A stretch of DNA of 64,000 bases from Pseudoduganella albidiflava (GCF_004322755.1 NZ_CP036401.1:4650001-4714000); one strand, 5' to 3'; positions 8,202 to 16,301 are shown, numbered from the stretch's first letter. The notes: a model not told the origin generated them from the sequence alone. Made by a program: numbers and translations.

Positions 8202-9257
8202 ATGACGATGATGAACCTGGCGGATATCCGCAAGCAGATCGCGGCAGCTACCGAAGCAATCGCGAAGGCCGACACCGAACTGAAATGGGAACTGGCCGCC
8301 AGTGCGGCTGACGTGGCGGGGATGGTCGATCCCACGCCAACCTCGGACCTGATCGGAGCTGGACTCGCAGTACGCAAGGGCGACTGGTTTGGCGCAGGGA
8401 TGAGCGTGGCCAGCATGGTGCCCTACGTAGGCGACGCGCTGGCCAAGCCTGCCAAGGCGGTGCGCGCGGCGAAGAAGATCAATGCGCTGCGCGAGACGCT
8501 GACGAAGATGACCGCTAAACTGGCGGATCTGAAGAAGGCGGAAAAGCAGGCCGAGGCTGCTGAGGCGGCCGCGAAAGAGGCTAAGATTGCTAAGGAGGCT
8601 AAGAAGGTAGATTCCGCTCCCGAAATTGGAGCTAAGACGAGCCCGAAAGCATCTACTACTGAGCAGAAAGCGTCAGCGAAGGGCGGGAAAGATAAGGATT
8701 GTGAAGATTGCGGTACCGCCGAAAACGCAGCCCTGCCGAAGAAGCAGACCCCTAAAAGAGCTGCCGCCGCACCGAAGCAGGCCAAGAAGGCGACTGCTGA
8801 GAAGAGTGCAAAGAACAGTAAGAAAATCGATCCGGAGGGCCTGTGTAAGCACCTACGCCAGGGCAACGGAAAGGGGCCTTATCGGGGAGGAGCCCACGGG
8901 CGAACGGCGCTACCCCGGAAGGATGGCAAAGATTCGCACCATATGCCGGCAAAGGATGTAAGCCCATTGCGTGAGAGTGACGGCCCGGCTATTCAAATGC
9001 ATCCAGATGACCACGCCAAAACATCCAGTAACGGTCAGATGCCAGGCTCTATCGAATACCGCGAAGAATTGGGAATGCTGCTGTCAGAAAACAAGTGGCG
9101 GGAGGTGATGCGAATGGAAATTCAAGACGTCAGACGAGTCGCGAAGAATATCGGCAACGCCAGGAAGTATAATGAGGCAATGTTAGAGATGCTGGAGTAT
9201 TTCAAGTGCCTCGAAAAGCACGGACTACTAACGGAAGCTAAAAATGAAGCACAATGA
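8202..9257 (+). CDS. T6SS polymorphic toxin with SHH-type HNH/EndoVII nuclease domain
   Basis: Predicted antibacterial nuclease effector of 351 residues. The N-terminal about 90 residues (DPTPTSDLIGAG, GAGMSVASMVPYVGDA) are homologous to the toxin at 2508-3515. A lysine/alanine-rich linker and the KDKDCEDCG joint (near residue 165) follow. The C-terminal domain begins near residue 225 (YRGGAHGRTALP) and carries the double-histidine motif S-H246-H247-M-P-A, then HPDDH (267-271) and a helical tail ending MLEYFKCLEKHGLL. This fits the HNH/Endonuclease VII (SHH/GHH-like) toxin group, with the histidines as the expected metal/catalytic ligands. The gene overlaps the next ORF by 14 bp, so toxin and immunity are probably translationally coupled. 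Confidence 0.87.
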   Translation: MTMMNLADIRKQIAAATEAIAKADTELKWELAASAADVAGMVDPTPTSDLIGAGLAVRKGDWFGAGMSVASMVPYVGDALAKPAKAVRAAKKINALRETLTKMTAKLADLKKAEKQAEAAEAAAKEAKIAKEAKKVDSAPEIGAKTSPKASTTEQKASAKGGKDKDCEDCGTAENAALPKKQTPKRAAAAPKQAKKATAEKSAKNSKKIDPEGLCKHLRQGNGKGPYRGGAHGRTALPRKDGKDSHHMPAKDVSPLRESDGPAIQMHPDDHAKTSSNGQMPGSIEYREELGMLLSENKWREVMRMEIQDVRRVAKNIGNARKYNEAMLEMLEYFKCLEKHGLLTEAKNEAQ

Positions 9258-9696
9258 GCCATTTGAAATTATTCCCTATATTGGAGCCGGAAGATTCCGT
9301 TTCGGAATGAGCCCCCAAGAAGTTGAGAAAATTTACGGCGTAGCCGATAGTGCCACACTGAATCATCTCAAACAGCGGGTCGAATTCCGATCGAACATGA
9401 ATGTGGGCTACGCCGCAGATCTTAGCGAAGGTTTAACTCATATTGGATTTGGCCGCCAGATGGAAGGGGTTGAATTCAGAGGCCTGAATATATTCTTAGA
9501 TGACAGCGAAGTAGTTTTGGACAAGCTCATACAAGAAGATGGGGATCCGTACATTTACCTCGGGTTTGTTGTTTTGCTTAAAATTGGCATTACGATGACG
9601 GGTTTTCACGACGACGACATTTCCCAAAAAGCTTTAACCCTGTTTGCTCAAGGAGCGTGGGATAAGCGACGGGCAAAATTAAAACCGTTTCGCTAA
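9244..9696 (+). CDS. Candidate immunity protein for the HNH-type toxin
   Basis: 150-residue, probably cytoplasmic protein whose start overlaps the toxin's end by 14 bp, the strongest clue that it is the cognate immunity gene. I do not recognise a named family. The opening (FEIIPYIGAGRFRFGMSPQEVEKIYG) resembles small proteins of the GMSxxEV type, and the rest alternates beta-like segments (HIGFGRQMEGVEFRGLNIFL; YIYLGFVVLLKIGITMTGF) with no signal peptide or membrane helix. The coding sequence is AT-richer than the vgrG copies. Function is inferred from position only; a co-acquired gene of other function is possible but less likely. Confidence 0.7.
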   Translation: MKHNEPFEIIPYIGAGRFRFGMSPQEVEKIYGVADSATLNHLKQRVEFRSNMNVGYAADLSEGLTHIGFGRQMEGVEFRGLNIFLDDSEVVLDKLIQEDGDPYIYLGFVVLLKIGITMTGFHDDDISQKALTLFAQGAWDKRRAKLKPFR

Positions 9697-9943
9697 TGCT
9701 TACGAGTGATTCAACGCGAAAGTTCGCAGTTTTTCCACGTCCGAGAGAAGCAATTCCCGGACTAAATGACAATAGTTATTTTTATTGAGACATTCGCGAC
9801 CACGAAGCATTTGAGACAAATCAACGCCATCGCAACGTCGGCCAACGATTTGATAACCACGACTTGTTTTCGGTTCCTGTGCTCGTACTTTGCATCCCCG
9901 CATGTATCCGATGGAAGCGCTTACATAACGAATTAGTCCAGCG
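9697..9943. other. Gene-poor junction before truncated vgrG copy 3
   Basis: AT-rich spacer between the second immunity gene and the point (about 9944) where homology to vgrG begins. No credible plus-strand gene. The minus strand is open from about 9943 to 9700 (ends LLLSDVEKLRTFALNHS) and reads on antisense through vgrG; it may be the tail of an unrecognised reverse-strand gene or chance. No insertion-sequence ends were recognised. Confidence 0.35.
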
Positions 9944-10089
9944 ACATCTTCTAGGACAAGAACGCCCAGGACATCGTCACCGAACTGTTCGCCGACTATC
10001 CGCAACTGCGTTTCGAGTTCGACGTCACCCAGGAACTGGCCACGCGCCCGATCTGCACCCAGTACCGCGAAAGCGACTACGACTTCTTC

Positions 10090-12369
10090 GTGCGCCTGAT
10101 GGCTTCCGAAGGCCTGTCGTGGCGCTTCGAGCATGACCAGGCCGAAGCGACCGGCGACGGCCAGGCGCGCCACAAGCTGGTGATCTTCGACAGCCTGGCC
10201 GCCGCCCCGGCCACGCCCGGCAATCCGGCGATCCGCTTTCACGGCATGCGCGCCAGCGACACGGACGACGCTATCGACGCCTTCGGCGCGCGCCGGCAAG
10301 TGCGCGCCAATGCGGTGTCGATCAGCAGCTGGGATCCGGCACAGGTGATGGCACCGGCCGCCGAACAGCAATCGATGCTCGACGCCGGCGCAGTGCCGCC
10401 ACTGCCCGTCTTCGACGGCAGCGGCGAGCGCATCGCCAGCGACGATGGCGATAGCCACAGCCAGCTGATGCTGCAGGCGCTGGAACTGGAAAACAAGCTG
10501 TTTACGGGCGAAGGCGCGGTGCGCCGCCTGGCTGCCGGCCACGCGTTTACGCTCACGCAGCACGAGCGCTACGAAGCCGACAATGCCTTCAAGGTGCTGT
10601 GGGTCGAGCACGAGGCGCGCAACAACTTCGAGCCCCAACTGGCCGACCGGCACGCAAAGGTCGAACCGGGCACTTACCGCAACCGCTTCTGCTGCGTGCG
10701 CGAAGCGGTGCCGCTGGTCCCTGTGGCCACCGCCCTGCCCCATGCCCACACGGCGCTGGGCCCGCAGACCGCCCTCGTCGTCGGCGTCGCCAACGAAGTG
10801 GCCACCACGGTGCGCGACCATCAGGTGCGCGTGCAGTTCGCATGGCAGCGTGGCGCCTCCGCCAATGCCGGCGGCATGCCGCACGATATCGATGAAGAAG
10901 GCAGCGCCCCCGGCGACGAACGCTCGGGTACCTGGGTGCGCGTGGCCGAAGCGCTGGCCGGCCCGAACTGGGGTTCCCAGTTCACGCCGCGCATCGGCAC
11001 CGAGGTATTAGTCGATTTCCTCGAAAACGACATCGACCGCCCTGTCATCGTCGCGCAGCTGTACACGGGCGCCGATACGCCGCCGTTCTCCGCTGGCGTC
11101 GATTCGGGCGTAAACCATGCCGGCACGATTTCCGGCATCCACACCCAGAACTTCGACGGTGGCGGCTACAACCAGTGGCAGCTCGACGACACGCAAGGCC
11201 AGCTGCGCATGCGCCTGGCCACCTCGCTTGCCGCTTCGCAGCTCAACCTCGGATACCTGATCGCCCAGTCGCCCGGCTCCGCGCAGCGCGGCAGCTATCG
11301 GGGCAGCGGGTTTGAATTGCGCACCGATGCCTGGGCTGTCGTACGCGGCGGCGAAGGCGTGCTGCTGACCACCGCATCACGGCCGGGCCAGGGTTCCAGC
11401 GTCGCTTCGACGCAGATGGACACGCTGGAAGCCGTCGGCTCGCTGAAGGCGGCACAAAGGCTCGACGAGGCGGTGCTCGAATCGGCCAAGGCGCAGCAGG
11501 CGCTGACCAGCGAAGCCGCGGTGCAGGCGCAGAAGGACGTGCTGGCGCTGATCGATCCGGAAGAAAAGGGCAAGCACGAAGGTGCCGTCAACGGCCAGGA
11601 GGCGCTGAAGGCCAAGCAAGGTGCGCGGGACCTGGATGGTTCGGCTCCGGTCGAAAAATTCGGGGCGCCGCTCGTGGTGATGGATTCGACGTCCACCGTC
11701 AACTGGGCTTCACCCGCATCGACCGTGCTGTTCGCCGGCGAGCAGTTGCAGTGGTCGACCCAGTCGGACCTGCACTTGGCGGCCGCGCATACCGTGTCTT
11801 CCGTCTCGGCCGAAGCGACCGGCTTGTACACGTACGAAGGCGGCGTACAGGCGTTTGCCGGGAACGGACCGGTGTCATTGCAGGCGCATACCGACCAGCT
11901 GGAGATCCTGGCGGACAAGGAAGTGATCGTCATTTCCGTCAACGACTGCATCGAGATCAAGGCCAAGCAGAAGATCGTGCTGCAGGCCGGGCAGTCGTCC
12001 GTGACACTGGACGGCTCGAATATCACGTTTGCCTGCCCGGGGAATTTCACGGTGAAGGGTGGGAAGCATATTTTTGACGAAGCTGGGCGTCAAGTTGCGA
12101 ACTTAGCCATGCTTCCAGGGGAACTACAGACAGAGCAAAACTGGATCGCTCTTCATTACCTTGAGTCGGATGGTACGGTGGGCATTTCAGGAGCCGAGTA
12201 TGAAATTCACTTCGAGGCAGGTCCAGTCCTGACTGGCAAGCTTGACGAACATGGCAAGGCCCATCACGACAATGTCGAACGCAAGCGTGTAAAGAAAGTG
12301 ATCTATAAACCGCGCGCGCCGGATCCGGAAAAACCGACAGCGCCTCTTGAGGATTTAATGAATGGCTGA
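10090..12369 (+). CDS. vgrG: VgrG copy 3, 5'-truncated, with a different C-terminal extension
   Basis: Homology to copy 2 begins abruptly near 9944. The equivalent of the copy 2 Gln codon at 5008 is a TAG here (9952-9954), so the gene has lost its first part and is blocked just inside the homology. The first usable start is GTG 10090, which omits the 137 N-terminal residues of the 837-residue copy 2 form and so part of the gp27-like domain; activity is doubtful. From there to KHIFD (about 12079) it is nearly identical to copies 1 and 2. It then switches to an unrelated tail with a transthyretin-like pattern (ALHYLESDGTVGISGAEYEI, GKLDEHGKA), a type of VgrG extension thought to contact effectors directly. 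The stop overlaps the next ORF by 8 bp. Confidence 0.82.
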   Translation: MRLMASEGLSWRFEHDQAEATGDGQARHKLVIFDSLAAAPATPGNPAIRFHGMRASDTDDAIDAFGARRQVRANAVSISSWDPAQVMAPAAEQQSMLDAGAVPPLPVFDGSGERIASDDGDSHSQLMLQALELENKLFTGEGAVRRLAAGHAFTLTQHERYEADNAFKVLWVEHEARNNFEPQLADRHAKVEPGTYRNRFCCVREAVPLVPVATALPHAHTALGPQTALVVGVANEVATTVRDHQVRVQFAWQRGASANAGGMPHDIDEEGSAPGDERSGTWVRVAEALAGPNWGSQFTPRIGTEVLVDFLENDIDRPVIVAQLYTGADTPPFSAGVDSGVNHAGTISGIHTQNFDGGGYNQWQLDDTQGQLRMRLATSLAASQLNLGYLIAQSPGSAQRGSYRGSGFELRTDAWAVVRGGEGVLLTTASRPGQGSSVASTQMDTLEAVGSLKAAQRLDEAVLESAKAQQALTSEAAVQAQKDVLALIDPEEKGKHEGAVNGQEALKAKQGARDLDGSAPVEKFGAPLVVMDSTSTVNWASPASTVLFAGEQLQWSTQSDLHLAAAHTVSSVSAEATGLYTYEGGVQAFAGNGPVSLQAHTDQLEILADKEVIVISVNDCIEIKAKQKIVLQAGQSSVTLDGSNITFACPGNFTVKGGKHIFDEAGRQVANLAMLPGELQTEQNWIALHYLESDGTVGISGAEYEIHFEAGPVLTGKLDEHGKAHHDNVERKRVKKVIYKPRAPDPEKPTAPLEDLMNG

Positions 12370-12577
12370 GATCAACACCACGCAGATGCGTGATGCGCTT
12401 GCGTGGTTGACAAACGATCGAGAGAAGCAGGAGGATCCAAGCACCAATCCCTTCGAATGGTTAGGCGGGGCTGCTAAGCTCGGAAATTTAACTAAAGAGA
12501 AAATAGTGCCACACTTGGTCTTGCTATCGCAAATTTCAGAAATCGAATTTACTCATTTAAATTTGAGAGATAACTAA
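12362..12577 (+). CDS. 71-codon chimeric remnant: effector N-terminus joined to Tdi1-like tail
   Basis: Overlaps the end of vgrG copy 3 by 8 bp, where an effector gene would be expected. Residues 1-37 (MAEINTTQMRDALAWL..., NPFEWL) resemble the start of a different class of T6SS effector. The remainder, GGAAKLGNLTKEKIVPHL then LLSQISEIEF, aligns with the last 33 residues of the Tdi1-like immunity protein at 3519-4157 (GGIPKLDNLIVEKIVPHL, LAQLSEIEF). The simplest reading is an internal deletion that removed the body of an effector and most of its immunity gene, leaving an in-frame fusion. The C-terminal match is seen directly; the N-terminal assignment is from family memory. Confidence 0.7.
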   Translation: MAEINTTQMRDALAWLTNDREKQEDPSTNPFEWLGGAAKLGNLTKEKIVPHLVLLSQISEIEFTHLNLRDN

Positions 12578-12655
12578 GGTCGCCACCAACACGGTAGTCT
12601 AGTCGGCGAATATGACGACCTGAAACCAATCGAAGAATTATTGAGAGGAGTTACA

Positions 12656-13195
12656 ATGCTTGGGTCTATTATTTTCCTCGTATCCTCTGGGATTCTCGCG
12701 CCTGAGAAAAAAAATGGTGCCCACTTGGGATCTACATATCTAAGCGTCACAGCAACCTGCCGGGACAACCCGTCGTGCGTATTCTCCGGAGAAAATCTGA
12801 CAGTAGATATTGTCATAAAAAATGAAAGCACGGTAGATATCGGCTACCCGTTGCAATTTGTGACGCGGCGCGGCCCATCACTTAAATTAATCGACAACAA
12901 AAGCGGGGAAGAACGGCCACTTAGAACCAACCTTGCGCCACATCGTCTACTTGAAGAGTTCACGATCATCAAGCCTGGTGATTCTATTGCTCTAGATGCG
13001 ATCATATCTCAGCATACCATCCTTGCGCTCAGCACGGGACAAGTCGACCTGACTGCAGAAGTCGTACCAGCGGCGGATATTCAAGTAAATGGAAACCTTC
13101 CACTGGTACCTTTTCATAGCGCCGCAAAACTCCGAATCAAGGCTGCAGATGCCGTAGAACATGTGGAGAATAGCGATAGCGGCTTGGGGAAGTAG
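12656..13195 (+). CDS. Hypothetical exported protein, possible orphan immunity
   Basis: 179-residue protein with no family I can name. The start is ATG 12656, preceded by a clear GAGGAG ribosome site; an in-frame TTG at 12641 is less likely. The first about 20 residues are hydrophobic (MLGSIIFLVSSGILA), consistent with a weak signal peptide or anchor. Two cysteines lie close together (TCRDNPSC) and the rest is beta-rich (NLTVDIVIKNESTVDIGYPL), suggesting an immunoglobulin-like fold. It sits 78 bp after the chimeric effector/immunity remnant and is AT-rich like the immunity genes, so a role as a periplasmic immunity protein is possible but unproven. Confidence 0.6.
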   Translation: MLGSIIFLVSSGILAPEKKNGAHLGSTYLSVTATCRDNPSCVFSGENLTVDIVIKNESTVDIGYPLQFVTRRGPSLKLIDNKSGEERPLRTNLAPHRLLEEFTIIKPGDSIALDAIISQHTILALSTGQVDLTAEVVPAADIQVNGNLPLVPFHSAAKLRIKAADAVEHVENSDSGLGK

Positions 13196-13248
13196 AATTT
13201 CATGGCTGGGACGAGAGAGATACATGGCCTTCCAATAACCAACATCGC

Positions 13249-13767
13249 ATGATGAATTTTACAATGATACCGTCAAAACTTCCCCACCATTTTCGATGGC
13301 GTCTGCTTTTGTTTGTTTTCCCGCTTTTCCTTGCAGGGTGCCCCGTATCTGCCGGCGAGTTCTCTTCGAACATTGAAGAAATCCGCAAGCAGATTGACTT
13401 GGATATCCCATCCACTTCTGGCAAGTGGGAAATATTCGAAATACCCGAGGCCGGTGGTGTCCCTGGGCCTACCGATTTCGTGATTCTGATCGCAGAGTTT
13501 GACAACGTGGCAGCATCGTGGGCGTCGAGAAAGAAATTGCCAATCGGTCAGGCCTGGGTGATCATGCCTAATGCGGGACGCCCCTGGTTATCACAACGAT
13601 GGAAGGCGGTTCTCAGACGCGAAGCCTCCAATAAAATCGCAGTTACGGAGAGTGACAACTGCCATTATTACTCTGCCAAAGTGCGGAAATCTGGCAGGGT
13701 TGTCGAGGGATTCACTTGCACTCACAACTGCGATGTACTGGTTCATCTCGTGTTGACGAAGCCTTAG
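13249..13767 (+). CDS. Hypothetical lipoprotein, possible orphan immunity
   Basis: 172-residue protein beginning with positive charges, a hydrophobic stretch (WRLLLFVFPLFLAG) and a cysteine near residue 31 in an LAGC lipobox, so probably a lipoprotein or secreted protein. ATG 13249 and ATG 13252 are adjacent. The mature part has WEIFEIPEAGG, a WLSQRW segment and four further cysteines near the end (CHYY, CTHNC), but no recognised domain. It lies 53 bp after another exported AT-rich ORF in the tail of the T6SS island. Function unknown; an envelope immunity protein is one possibility. Confidence 0.6.
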   Translation: MMNFTMIPSKLPHHFRWRLLLFVFPLFLAGCPVSAGEFSSNIEEIRKQIDLDIPSTSGKWEIFEIPEAGGVPGPTDFVILIAEFDNVAASWASRKKLPIGQAWVIMPNAGRPWLSQRWKAVLRREASNKIAVTESDNCHYYSAKVRKSGRVVEGFTCTHNCDVLVHLVLTKP

Positions 13768-13954
13768 CAAAGTACGACGAGCTAAGTCGATCCGATTGAC
13801 TTCGTCGATTAAAGGGGGGGAGCTGCGTCTCTAGTTGACGGAAGCACGACAGTAGGCCGCGCTGCCCACGTGGCGCTACGCTATGGACCACCTAGTGGTT
13901 TATGGTGTAAAACCCGTTCAAGAATCCAGAACAAAACAACGAAAAACTGCACAT

Positions 13955-14416
13955 ATGCTCAACATCGATGAAGCCCTGGAAATTTTCGACAATTTCATTT
14001 TCGAGATGGATGACCGCATCGAGGCGATCGAGGCTGAAGCCGAAAAGCATGGCCTTCACTTGACCCACACGATGGATAGCCTGGAGAAAATAGAGCTTCT
14101 GTTCTTCAAGCTGACCAGGGACGCCAGCGAGGATGATCGGGAGAGCCTGATCATTTCCTTTGGACGGCTCATCGGCGAAATTGTCAGGATCGAGTACAAC
14201 GGGCGTTGGCACCTTTCGCTGGATGACCCCAAGAACGTGTATTACAACTTGCCGGTCATCATCGGACACGCACCGATGAAGGACCTCGAGTTTTCCCCGC
14301 TCTTTGCGATGCGTGCACTATGGCTCCGAAAGAAGCACGGCCTCCTCCGCCAGATCATCATGGGGCAAATCCACCCGCGGGAGCTCGATCTCGATGATTT
14401 GATCGAAGAGGAATAG
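13955..14416 (+). CDS. Hypothetical cytoplasmic protein at the island's edge
   Basis: 153-residue acidic, helical protein starting MLNIDEALEIFDNF; an in-frame ATG at 13883 would add 24 residues of poorly conserved character, so the later start is preferred. No signal peptide, membrane segment or known motif. Acidic clusters (EMDDRIEAIEAEAEK; DLDDLIEEE at the C-terminus) are common in nuclease-binding immunity proteins, and it is the last gene before core-like DNA, but no toxin adjoins it. Base composition is intermediate between the AT-rich island genes and the GC-rich chromosome. Confidence 0.55.
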   Translation: MLNIDEALEIFDNFIFEMDDRIEAIEAEAEKHGLHLTHTMDSLEKIELLFFKLTRDASEDDRESLIISFGRLIGEIVRIEYNGRWHLSLDDPKNVYYNLPVIIGHAPMKDLEFSPLFAMRALWLRKKHGLLRQIIMGQIHPRELDLDDLIEEE

Positions 14417-14566
14417 CCGGAAGAGCGCATGGCGACCGCCCAAGGTGCTTCGATTCCAAGCGGCGGCCGTGCAAAGGTGCAGGTGAACGCACACGCAGAG
14501 CAGGCACACGAAGCGCCCACCCCATACCGCCAGGCAAACGCTATCGAAGACAGCCGCGGGACCGAC
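14417..14566. other. Convergent intergenic spacer
   Basis: 150 bp between the end of the T6SS island and the 3' end of the sulfatase gene. I see no strong terminator hairpin with a T-run and no small gene. Confidence 0.4.
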
Positions 14567-16006
14567 TCAATCCGTCCCCTCCGGCGCATACTTATCCGCC
14601 TGCACCTTCCCGGTCACCCCATGCGTGCTCACCTCCGGCGTGATCGGCAGCATCTCGGCATCCCATTGCTCCCACTGCTCCTTCAGGTCGGCCAGTTTGT
14701 CCGGGTGCTTGCCGGCCAGGTTGGCGCGTTCGCGCGGGTCGTTCGACAGGTCGAACAGGAATTCATTGCCGTTCAACTTCAGGTACTTCCAGTCCCCCGC
14801 CCGCACGGCGCGCTGGGCGTTGGCCTTATAGCGCCAGAACAGCGTGCGCTCGGCCGGCTTTTCCTCGCCCAGTAGCACCGGCAGCAGGTTCGTGCCGTCG
14901 GGCGGATGTGACGCGGCCGGTTCGGTGCCGGCGGCTGCCAGCAGGGTCGGAAGCCAGTCCATGCTGATCGCCACTTGGTCGCTGACCTGCCCTGCCCGGA
15001 TCTTGTCGGGCCAGCGCACGATGCCGGGCACGCGGATGCCGCCTTCCAGCAGTTCGGTCTTCTGGCCGGAGAACGGCCAGGTTTTCGAGAAGCGCTCGCC
15101 GCCGTTATCGCTGGTGAAGATCACGATCGTGTTGTCGGCCAGGCCCTTGCGCTCCAGCGTCTTCAGCACGCGGCCGATCGAGGCATCCAGTGCCACCACC
15201 ATCTTCGCGTAGGTGGCCAGGTCGCCGCCGTCGTAGTGGAAGATGTTCGTGATCTGCTGCGATACTTCCTCGTCCTTCGGGCCTTCCCACGGCCAGTGCG
15301 GCGCGGTGTAGTGCAGCGACAGGAAGAACGGCTTGTCGGACGAATGCTTCTTGATGTACGCGGAGGCGCGGTCGCCCAGCAGGTCGGTGTAGTAGCCCAC
15401 TTCGGAAACGGGCGTCTCGCCTTCGTACAGGTCTTCCTTCACGTTCGGGCCCACGCCTGGCTTGTGCGTGAAGTAGTCGATCGCGCCGCCGTAGTTGCCG
15501 TAGAAGGTCTCGTAGCCGCTCTTCAAGGGGCCGAAGTTCGGCAGCGAACCCAGGTGCCACTTGCCGAACAGCGCGGTGCGGTAGCCGGCGGCCTTCAGCA
15601 GCGATGGCAAGGTTGGGTGGTTCGGCGGCAGGCCGATCGTGTCCGAGGCGCCGGCAAGCGGTTCTTCCAGGCCGCCGCGCAGCCGGTACTGGTAGCGGCC
15701 CGTGATCAGGCCGAAGCGCGTGGCCGAGCACACCGCGGAGTTCGAGTAATGCTGCGTCAGGCGCAGGCCCTGCGCGGCCAGCTTGTCCAGGTTCGGCGTC
15801 CTGAACTCGGTGTTGCCGTACACGGACAGGTCGGCCCAGCCCAGGTCGTCGGCCAGGATGAAGATGATATTCGGCTTGGCATTCGGCTTGCCACCCGGGC
15901 CGCCGCGCGCTGCCTGGCCGAGAGCGATGGCCGGCAAGGCCGCCAGGGCGGACAGTCCGCCGACGACGGCGCGGCGTTTCGGGTTGAATGGGCGGTCGCT
16001 GCTCAC
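14567..16006 (-). CDS. Sulfatase (alkaline-phosphatase superfamily), Tat-exported
   Basis: Hydrolyses sulfate esters, probably in the periplasm. The 479-residue product starts at GTG 16006, which overlaps the upstream stop (GTGA) and follows a GAGGAGG ribosome site. Twin arginines and a hydrophobic stretch (PKRRAVVGGLSALAALPAIA) indicate a Tat signal. The sulfatase core is clear: metal-site aspartates in FILADDLGWADL near residue 50, the catalytic region C93-S-A-T-R97, GKWHLG near residue 140, and FTSDNGG near residue 300. The usual formylglycine motif is C/S-x-P-x-R; here the proline is alanine. No sulfatase-maturing enzyme is encoded in the window. It forms a coupled pair with the small secreted protein upstream. 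Confidence 0.92.
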   Translation of the reverse strand: MSSDRPFNPKRRAVVGGLSALAALPAIALGQAARGGPGGKPNAKPNIIFILADDLGWADLSVYGNTEFRTPNLDKLAAQGLRLTQHYSNSAVCSATRFGLITGRYQYRLRGGLEEPLAGASDTIGLPPNHPTLPSLLKAAGYRTALFGKWHLGSLPNFGPLKSGYETFYGNYGGAIDYFTHKPGVGPNVKEDLYEGETPVSEVGYYTDLLGDRASAYIKKHSSDKPFFLSLHYTAPHWPWEGPKDEEVSQQITNIFHYDGGDLATYAKMVVALDASIGRVLKTLERKGLADNTIVIFTSDNGGERFSKTWPFSGQKTELLEGGIRVPGIVRWPDKIRAGQVSDQVAISMDWLPTLLAAAGTEPAASHPPDGTNLLPVLLGEEKPAERTLFWRYKANAQRAVRAGDWKYLKLNGNEFLFDLSNDPRERANLAGKHPDKLADLKEQWEQWDAEMLPITPEVSTHGVTGKVQADKYAPEGTD

Positions 16007-16230
16007 TTGGCCTCCTCCTCGCGAACGGCGCCGGCACCGGCGGGGGTTTCGCTTGCGGCGACAGTCAGCGCGATGCCCGAAGGCGCGGCGGCGACGGCGG
16101 CGACGACCGGGTTGGCCAGGGCGCTGCCAGCACTGGCGGCGCACACGGCCAGCGCCACGGCGGCGCGGCTGGTTGAACGAATGAGCGAACGTGTCAGCGG
16201 GTGGATTGCCAGCCGGGCTGCTGCTGCCAT
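16003..16230 (-). CDS. Small alanine-rich secreted protein coupled to sulfatase
   Basis: 75-residue ORF with a perfect ribosome site (AAAGGAGG) before its ATG and a stop overlapping the sulfatase GTG by 3 bases. Residues about 15-39 look like a Sec signal peptide (AAVALAVCAASAGSALA) with cleavage after ALA; the remaining about 35 residues are alanine/valine-rich with an acidic end. No family recognised. The strong ribosome site and stop-start overlap suggest its translation drives sulfatase synthesis; it may be a secreted companion or merely a translational leader. Confidence 0.6.
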   Translation of the reverse strand: MAAAARLAIHPLTRSLIRSTSRAAVALAVCAASAGSALANPVVAAVAAAPSGIALTVAASETPAGAGAVREEEAK

Positions 16231-16301
16231 GAAAACCTCCTTTAGATGAGATGGCTATAGATAAGTAAGCTCATCATAAGGAGGGGTTATGTTATCGACC
16301 A

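Noticed and set aside
9944..10884. Minus-strand open frame opposite vgrG copy 3
   Set aside because: Same shadow as opposite copy 2; only the part outside vgrG (9700-9943) is unexplained.
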